Assembly: GCA_050302275.1 (NCBI GenBank)
Contig: JBNLAT010000072.1
Location: forward strand, 1-9,145
DNA length: 9,145 bases
Source of the DNA: JAPHTQ01 sp050302275
GTDB lineage: Bacteria > Pseudomonadota > Gammaproteobacteria > Thiohalomonadales > Thiohalomonadaceae
Reading direction: 5' to 3'
Part shown: piece by piece, positions 5,610-9,145 of the stretch
How positions within the stretch are numbered: the first letter of the stretch is position 1
Layout of the letters: each line of letters opens with the position of its first letter
The notes under the pieces: model-generated
The model's database searches: none
Told to the model about the DNA's origin: nothing
Seen by the model: the letters and a program-made list of their open reading frames with translations, nothing else
Program-made: the position numbers and the translations under genes

Positions 5610-7479
5610 TGATTTCCACCACACGCTCTTCCTGGAGTCGCGGTATACCTCGGGTGAACTGAGCCCACAACAGCTGGCGCTCGACACGGCCGTTGGCACT
5701 GACCGAGAGTTTGCCGGTTTCGCCGCGATAGTGCTCGAAAGGATGACTCTCCAGCATCGGCAGCAGCGGTACCAGACGGTAAGCGTCGACGCCGAGGGCG
5801 ACCAGCCGCTGCAACTCGCCACGGTGTTTTTCAAACTCCTTGGCGTTGTTGCGACGGAAATCCTGTAGTGAACTCGGTGCGTCGAGGGTCCACGGCATAT
5901 CACAGAAGGTGATGTCGTCCATGTCGCGGTCGGCGTTGCGGTTGATCTCGCCCTGATAGAGATGGGAAGTGGCGAGGATCGGCAGGTCGGCGGCGTGGTA
6001 GAACTTCAACTGCGGACGAATCAGCCGCGCCTGGCGCGGGAAGGCGGCGAGGAAGATAAAGTCGATATCCTGACGGCGTCGTGGAGTGAATTCGACCTTG
6101 CCCGCAATCAGTTGATTAACACGGCGTTTGCGGAATTCGCTGTCATTGATGTTGAGCAGATTTTTGATCGGGATAGAGAAGTCGTTTTTGCTCGCATCGT
6201 AACGGCTCTCACTACCGATCGAACCACCCAGTTCCTGCCAACGTGCCTTGAACGCTTCGGCCAGACGGTCGCCGAGGCTGCTCTGCGGTAACAGCAGGGC
6301 GGCATGGGTGTGGCCTTCCTGCCAGGCGCGGTCGGCCACCTCGCGTGCCTCGTCTTCCGGCGCCAGACTGAACTGATAGAGGCGGTCGCTGCTGGCGGGT
6401 TGAGCGTAGTTGAGGGCCAGGGTCGGTACCGGAAGACTGCTGCGCTCGGCGAGTTTCGCTGTAGCCCCCTTGTCCAGCGGGCCGATAATAAATTCCGCAC
6501 CCTCGTCGACTGCCTTCTCGTAGGCGGTGTCCACTTCGTCGGGACGATCGCCGATATCGTAGATATGCAGGGTGATCGTGTCGTGTTGCGGGTCCTGATA
6601 ATAGGCGGCGAACAGCCCCTCCTGGATCGCCTTGCCTGCGGCGGCAAAGCGACCACTCAGCGGCAGCAGCAGGCCGATACTGGCAGGGCGTTGCGATAGT
6701 TCGCGGCTGCGCTCGACTAGCATCTGCAGCACTGCTTCGCCGGCCGGGTGGCCCTTGTAGCGCTGACGCCAGGTGGCGATGCGTTGTTGGACCTGGCGCG
6801 GGGTCAGGTTGTAGTCCTTGGAGATCTCTACCAGCTCCATCCAGCCGCTCAGGGCATCCGGTGGCGGTTGAACCCGCAGCTGGCGCAGGGCCTGCGGGGT
6901 CAGCAGGGAGAGCGATTGCCAGATCGCCAGCTGTACGTTCTGGATCTGCTGTTCGTCGCTGAGGTAGAGCTCATGCAGGATATACTCGCGCGCGGTTTCC
7001 AGGTGATTACCGACGCGGGCGAAGGCCTTGGCCCGTAACAGGTGGTAACGGGAATGAAGTGTACCGCCGTCTTTCAGCAGGTTTTCTGGTACCGCAGGCC
7101 GATCCAGAATCGCCAGAGACAGATCCGGGTCGCGCTTCAGCGGGATTTCGGCGCGCAACAGCTGGACTTTCATCCGTAGTTCCAGCGACAGGTTCTTTTC
7201 CGGCAACAGCTGTAACTGTTCACTAGCCTGATTCAGCAGACCGGCCTGGAACATCGCCTGGGCGGCGAGGTAACCGTATTCGTAACCTTTGGGCGGCGGC
7301 ACCGTGGCGGCGAGCTGGCTATAGAGGGAGGCGGCCAGCTGATAATCGCCGCTCTGCATCGCTTCGGCGGCGGCGCCCGGTTTCTCCTCGGGGGAGAAGA
7401 CTTTGCGTGTCGGACCGCCCGCGCAACCAGCGAGTGCGGCAACGAGGAGTAAAACTAATAGTTTCTTCTGCTTCTGCAT
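5566..7479 (-). CDS. lpoA: LpoA, lipoprotein activator of peptidoglycan synthase PBP1A
   Basis: A 637-aa outer-membrane lipoprotein. In E. coli LpoA reaches through the peptidoglycan to stimulate PBP1A transpeptidation. The signal peptide ends in lipobox LAGC with Cys19. The N-terminal half (about 35-250) is an all-helical TPR-like region (for example GDYQLAASLYSQLAA, LLRAKAFARVGNHLETAREY). From about 265 a periplasmic-binding-protein-like (LivJ-type) domain starts with SIGLLLPLSGRFAAAG and continues with EFIIGPLDKGA, HAALLLP and DIDFIFLAAFPRQARLIRPQ. Length is slightly under E. coli LpoA (about 678 aa). It heads the reverse-strand operon and is divergent from rsmI, exactly the E. coli layout (yraL/yraM). 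Only a weak ribosome site (GGA) is seen before the ATG, and the 81-nt gap to rsmI has no convincing promoter for it. Confidence 0.93.
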   Translation of the reverse strand: MQKQKKLLVLLLVAALAGCAGGPTRKVFSPEEKPGAAAEAMQSGDYQLAASLYSQLAATVPPPKGYEYGYLAAQAMFQAGLLNQASEQLQLLPEKNLSLELRMKVQLLRAEIPLKRDPDLSLAILDRPAVPENLLKDGGTLHSRYHLLRAKAFARVGNHLETAREYILHELYLSDEQQIQNVQLAIWQSLSLLTPQALRQLRVQPPPDALSGWMELVEISKDYNLTPRQVQQRIATWRQRYKGHPAGEAVLQMLVERSRELSQRPASIGLLLPLSGRFAAAGKAIQEGLFAAYYQDPQHDTITLHIYDIGDRPDEVDTAYEKAVDEGAEFIIGPLDKGATAKLAERSSLPVPTLALNYAQPASSDRLYQFSLAPEDEAREVADRAWQEGHTHAALLLPQSSLGDRLAEAFKARWQELGGSIGSESRYDASKNDFSIPIKNLLNINDSEFRKRRVNQLIAGKVEFTPRRRQDIDFIFLAAFPRQARLIRPQLKFYHAADLPILATSHLYQGEINRNADRDMDDITFCDMPWTLDAPSSLQDFRRNNAKEFEKHRGELQRLVALGVDAYRLVPLLPMLESHPFEHYRGETGKLSVSANGRVERQLLWAQFTRGIPRLQEERVVEINGDWQNTAGDRPAR

Positions 7480-7502
7480 GGGATGATATGTTCCGCTATC
7501 TT

Positions 7503-7524
7503 GCGCCCGGAAACTGCCGGGTGC
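7503..7524. repeat. inverted repeat in the lpoA/rsmI divergent gap
   Basis: GCGCCCGG (7503-7510) pairs with CCGGGTGC (7517-7524), 8 bp with one G-T, around the loop AAACTG. It is followed by a small palindrome TGCAAATTGCA (7527-7537). The 81-nt gap must hold promoters for both divergent genes, but I find no clear -35/-10 pair on either strand. The repeats could be an operator or a leader hairpin; function unknown. Confidence 0.4.
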
Positions 7525-7560
7525 TCTGCAAATTGCACAGTATCTTGGTGAGGTGACGCA

Positions 7561-8406
7561 GTGTCAATTGAAGCGGGTGTCCTTTACATCGTTGCGACAC
7601 CTATCGGAAATCTTGGCGATTTGACTCCACGGGCGGTGGATATCCTGAATCAGGTGGACTGTATCGCCGCCGAAGATACCCGTCATAGCGCCGGTTTGTT
7701 GCGTCACTTCTCCGTTACCACGCCACTCTTCTCCCTGCATGAGCACAACGAACGTGAACGCAGCGGCGTGCTGGTCGAACGTCTGCAGCAAGGCGAGTCC
7801 ATCGCCCTGATCTCAGATGCCGGAACACCTTTAATTAGTGATCCGGGCTACGTGCTGGTGCGCGATGCGCAGTTGGCCGGGCTGAAAGTGGTTCCGGTGC
7901 CCGGTCCCAGCGCCCTGATCGCCGCGCTTTCTGCCAGTGGCCTGCCTACAGACCGTTTCTGCTTTGAGGGGTTCCTCCCGGCCAAGTCGGGGCCACGTCT
8001 TAAACAGCTGGAAGCGCTACGCGACGAACCCCGCACCCTGGTGTTCTATGAGTCGCCACATCGCATCGTGGAGAGCCTTACGGACATGGTGTCGGTCTTC
8101 GGCACGGAGCGTGAGGCGGTAGTGGCGCGGGAGCTGACCAAGACCTTCGAGACCATTCGCCACGCCAGCCTCGGCGAACTGGCATCGTGGGTGGTGGAAG
8201 ATGCCAACCAGCAGAAAGGGGAGTTCGTGCTGCTGCTGCACGGCGCACCCGCTGCAACTGAGGACGAAGATCGGGAAGGCCAGCGCATCGCCGAACTGCT
8301 GGCGGAGGAGTTGCCGTTGAAACAGGCGGCGGCGCTGGCGGCGCGGATTAGCGGTGGCCGCAAAAATCGTCTCTACCAATACTTGCTACAGAAAAAACAG
8401 GCATAA
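7561..8406 (+). CDS. rsmI: 16S rRNA (cytidine-1402-2'-O)-methyltransferase RsmI
   Basis: RsmI (281 aa) methylates the 2'-O of C1402 in 16S rRNA, using S-adenosylmethionine, and helps decoding fidelity in the P site. It has the tetrapyrrole methylase (class III) fold. Signature segments are LYIVATPIGNLGDLTPRA (8-25), AAEDTRHS (36-43), ISDAGTPLISDPGY (84-97), VPGPSALIAALSASGLP (113-129) and FCFEGFLPAKSG (133-144), then FYESPHRI and the C-terminal helical segment LPLKQAAALAARISGGRKNRLYQ. Length matches E. coli RsmI. The start is GTG, preceded by GGTGAGG at 7547-7553; the upstream in-frame GTG at 7548 runs into a stop at 7554. It is divergent from lpoA and is followed 49 nt later by rnpB, with no terminator between them. 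Confidence 0.96.
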   Translation: MSIEAGVLYIVATPIGNLGDLTPRAVDILNQVDCIAAEDTRHSAGLLRHFSVTTPLFSLHEHNERERSGVLVERLQQGESIALISDAGTPLISDPGYVLVRDAQLAGLKVVPVPGPSALIAALSASGLPTDRFCFEGFLPAKSGPRLKQLEALRDEPRTLVFYESPHRIVESLTDMVSVFGTEREAVVARELTKTFETIRHASLGELASWVVEDANQQKGEFVLLLHGAPAATEDEDREGQRIAELLAEELPLKQAAALAARISGGRKNRLYQYLLQKKQA

Positions 8407-8420
8407 CAGCGACTTATTGA

Positions 8421-8448
8421 TTGAATCTTTCCGTGGAGACGGTATCTT
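8421..8448 (+). promoter_or_regulatory. rnpB promoter
   Basis: TTGAAT (8421-8426) and TATCTT (8443-8448) are separated by 16 nt. The predicted start, 7 nt after the -10, falls on G8455, exactly where the P1 helix of RNase P RNA begins. The discriminator ATGCGC is GC-rich, as in growth-controlled stable-RNA promoters. TTGATT at 8417 is a less well spaced alternative -35. Confidence 0.7.
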
Positions 8449-8454
8449 ATGCGC

Positions 8455-8815
<361 letters not shown>

Positions 8816-8826
8816 TTTTTCTCCCC

Positions 8827-8864
8827 AATCTTGAGACTTTACTTTAAGTTTGAGTCTCAAGATT
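8827..8864. repeat. perfect 12-bp inverted repeat after rnpB
   Basis: AATCTTGAGACT (8827-8838) and AGTCTCAAGATT (8853-8864) are exact reverse complements, separated by a 14-nt AT-rich spacer that itself holds ACTTTAAGT. It begins 7 nt after the T6 run following rnpB. As RNA it would form a strong 12-bp hairpin in the rnpB 3' trailer. No T tract follows, so it does not look like a standard terminator. Possible roles are 3'-end processing or a protein binding site; none can be shown. Confidence 0.8.
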
Positions 8865-8903
8865 CTGATCAACAAAACCTCTTCTGAAACACCTCTTTTT
8901 TGC

Positions 8904-8928
8904 GGCGCTCCCACCGGGCGCCACTTTT
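8904..8928 (+). terminator. possible terminator between rnpB and mraZ
   Basis: GGCGC (8904-8908) pairs with GCGCC (8918-8922), and the stem can extend by two C-G pairs across a bulged T (8910-8911 with 8916-8917). It is followed by ACTTTT. This is a moderate intrinsic terminator that would keep rnpB transcripts out of the mra operon. Apart from this and the inverted repeat at 8827-8864, the 8821-8980 spacer shows only AT-rich sequence without a gene. Confidence 0.45.
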
Positions 8929-8981
8929 CGTAAGTTATTGTGAAATAAGCAGGAATTATGAGATTCCGTCCCGTTATTTGC

Positions 8982-9011
8982 TTGACATTTCGGCTTTCCG
9001 CTTCTTATAGT
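8982..9011 (+). promoter_or_regulatory. mra (dcw cluster) promoter
   Basis: TTGACA (8982-8987) is a perfect -35 box. TATAGT (9006-9011) is a good -10 with an 18-nt spacer (17 nt if TTATAG is used). Transcription should begin near 9018, immediately before the MraZ boxes and about 73 nt before mraZ. In E. coli the equivalent Pmra drives much of the division and cell wall cluster. Confidence 0.82.
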
Positions 9012-9019
9012 GTACAAAT

Positions 9020-9045
9020 GTGGGAGAAAGTGGATCAAAGTGGAG
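9020..9045 (+). promoter_or_regulatory. MraZ operator: three GTGG(G/A) boxes at 10-bp spacing
   Basis: GTGGGA (9020), GTGGAT (9030) and GTGGAG (9040) repeat exactly every 10 bp, separated by GAAA and CAAA. MraZ is known to bind TGGGN direct repeats spaced by 5 nt just downstream of its own promoter, so this is the autoregulatory operator. Boxes 2 and 3 have TGGA where the E. coli consensus has TGGG. The boxes overlap the predicted transcription start, so binding would block initiation or escape. Confidence 0.8.
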
Positions 9046-9065
9046 CGCCGGCTTGACCGGCGTTC
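9043..9065 (+). other. hairpin in the mraZ leader
   Basis: GAGCGCCGG (9043-9051) pairs with CCGGCGTTC (9057-9065): 9 bp including one G-U, with a CTTGA loop. It overlaps the third MraZ box and lies 25 nt before the start codon. The following AT-rich stretch is not a T tract, so it is not a plain terminator. It could stabilise the 5' end of the mRNA or affect translation. Confidence 0.5.
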
Positions 9066-9090
9066 ATACATTAAAGGCAAATTAGAACAA

Positions 9091-9145
9091 ATGTTTCTGG
9101 GTCGGTATCACCACACAGTAGATGACAAGGGCAGGCTTACAGTTC
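9091..9145 (+). CDS. mraZ: transcriptional regulator MraZ, N-terminal fragment
   Basis: The first 18 codons (MFLGRYHHTVDDKGRLTV) of mraZ, cut by the window end. MraZ has an AbrB/SpoVT-like double swapped-hairpin fold and represses its own dcw operon. The fragment shows the start typical of the family (MFxG) and the first DxxxR signature (D11-R15, followed by L). The position after rnpB, a strong promoter and three MraZ boxes confirms the identity. The ribosome site is weak: AAAGG at 9073-9077 is 13 nt from the ATG. The next gene should be rsmH (mraW), outside the window. Confidence 0.92.
   Translation, partial: MFLGRYHHTVDDKGRLTV

Noticed and set aside
5610..5903. Long N-terminal extension of yraN
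   Set aside because: The extra residues are low-complexity, Ser/Arg/Cys-rich shadow sequence of lpoA with no similarity to YraN.
7480..7560. Promoters for lpoA and rsmI in the divergent gap
   Set aside because: TATCTT- and TATCAT-like hexamers occur but none has a correctly spaced -35, and the lpoA candidate would start at the ATG.
8877..8897. Direct repeat ACCTCTT at 14-bp spacing
   Set aside because: Only two 7-nt copies in a pyrimidine-rich stretch; expected by chance.

Overview
This window is a compact stretch of core chromosome from a gammaproteobacterium. The order cytochrome b – cytochrome c1 – sspA – sspB, then a reverse-strand block (BON lipoprotein – SIS isomerase – yraN – lpoA), then divergent rsmI, the RNase P RNA and mraZ, matches from memory the arrangement in Pseudomonas and relatives. 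The divergent rsmI/lpoA-yraN-diaA-dolP block also matches E. coli. Species cannot be fixed from the sequence. A non-enteric, respiring gammaproteobacterium is the best guess, because enterics lack the bc1 complex.

Left part, forward strand (1-2672): the 3' end of the cytochrome b gene overlaps petC by 4 nt. An intrinsic terminator follows petC. A candidate extended -10 promoter lies upstream of that terminator and leads into sspA, sspB and a macro-domain ADP-ribose hydrolase, which look like one operon.

Middle, reverse strand (7479-2673): lpoA, yraN, gmhA/diaA, a dolP-like double-BON lipoprotein and a GlcD/DLD-type FAD dehydrogenase are chained by overlaps or 5-nt gaps and are probably one transcript. 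It serves the cell envelope: peptidoglycan synthase activation, heptose for LPS, and an outer-membrane lipoprotein. A respiratory 2-hydroxyacid dehydrogenase is attached at its end. This operon meets the macro-domain gene tail to tail with no base between the stop codons.

Right part, forward strand (7561-9145): rsmI (16S rRNA 2'-O-methylation), then rnpB with its own promoter, a roughly 200-nt AT-rich spacer holding a perfect 12-bp inverted repeat and a terminator-like hairpin, and finally the mra promoter, three MraZ operator boxes, a leader hairpin and the first 18 codons of mraZ, the start of the division and cell wall (dcw) cluster.

I see no tRNA, CRISPR array, insertion sequence, prophage or defence system, and no candidate for a wholly new system. 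The points worth a second look are small: a terminator inside the probable sspA leader, two genes at the sspB/dolP junction that I do not remember in the Pseudomonas layout, a diaA-locus SIS protein that keeps all four GmhA metal-site residues, a reduced P3 helix in rnpB, and the unexplained inverted repeat after rnpB.
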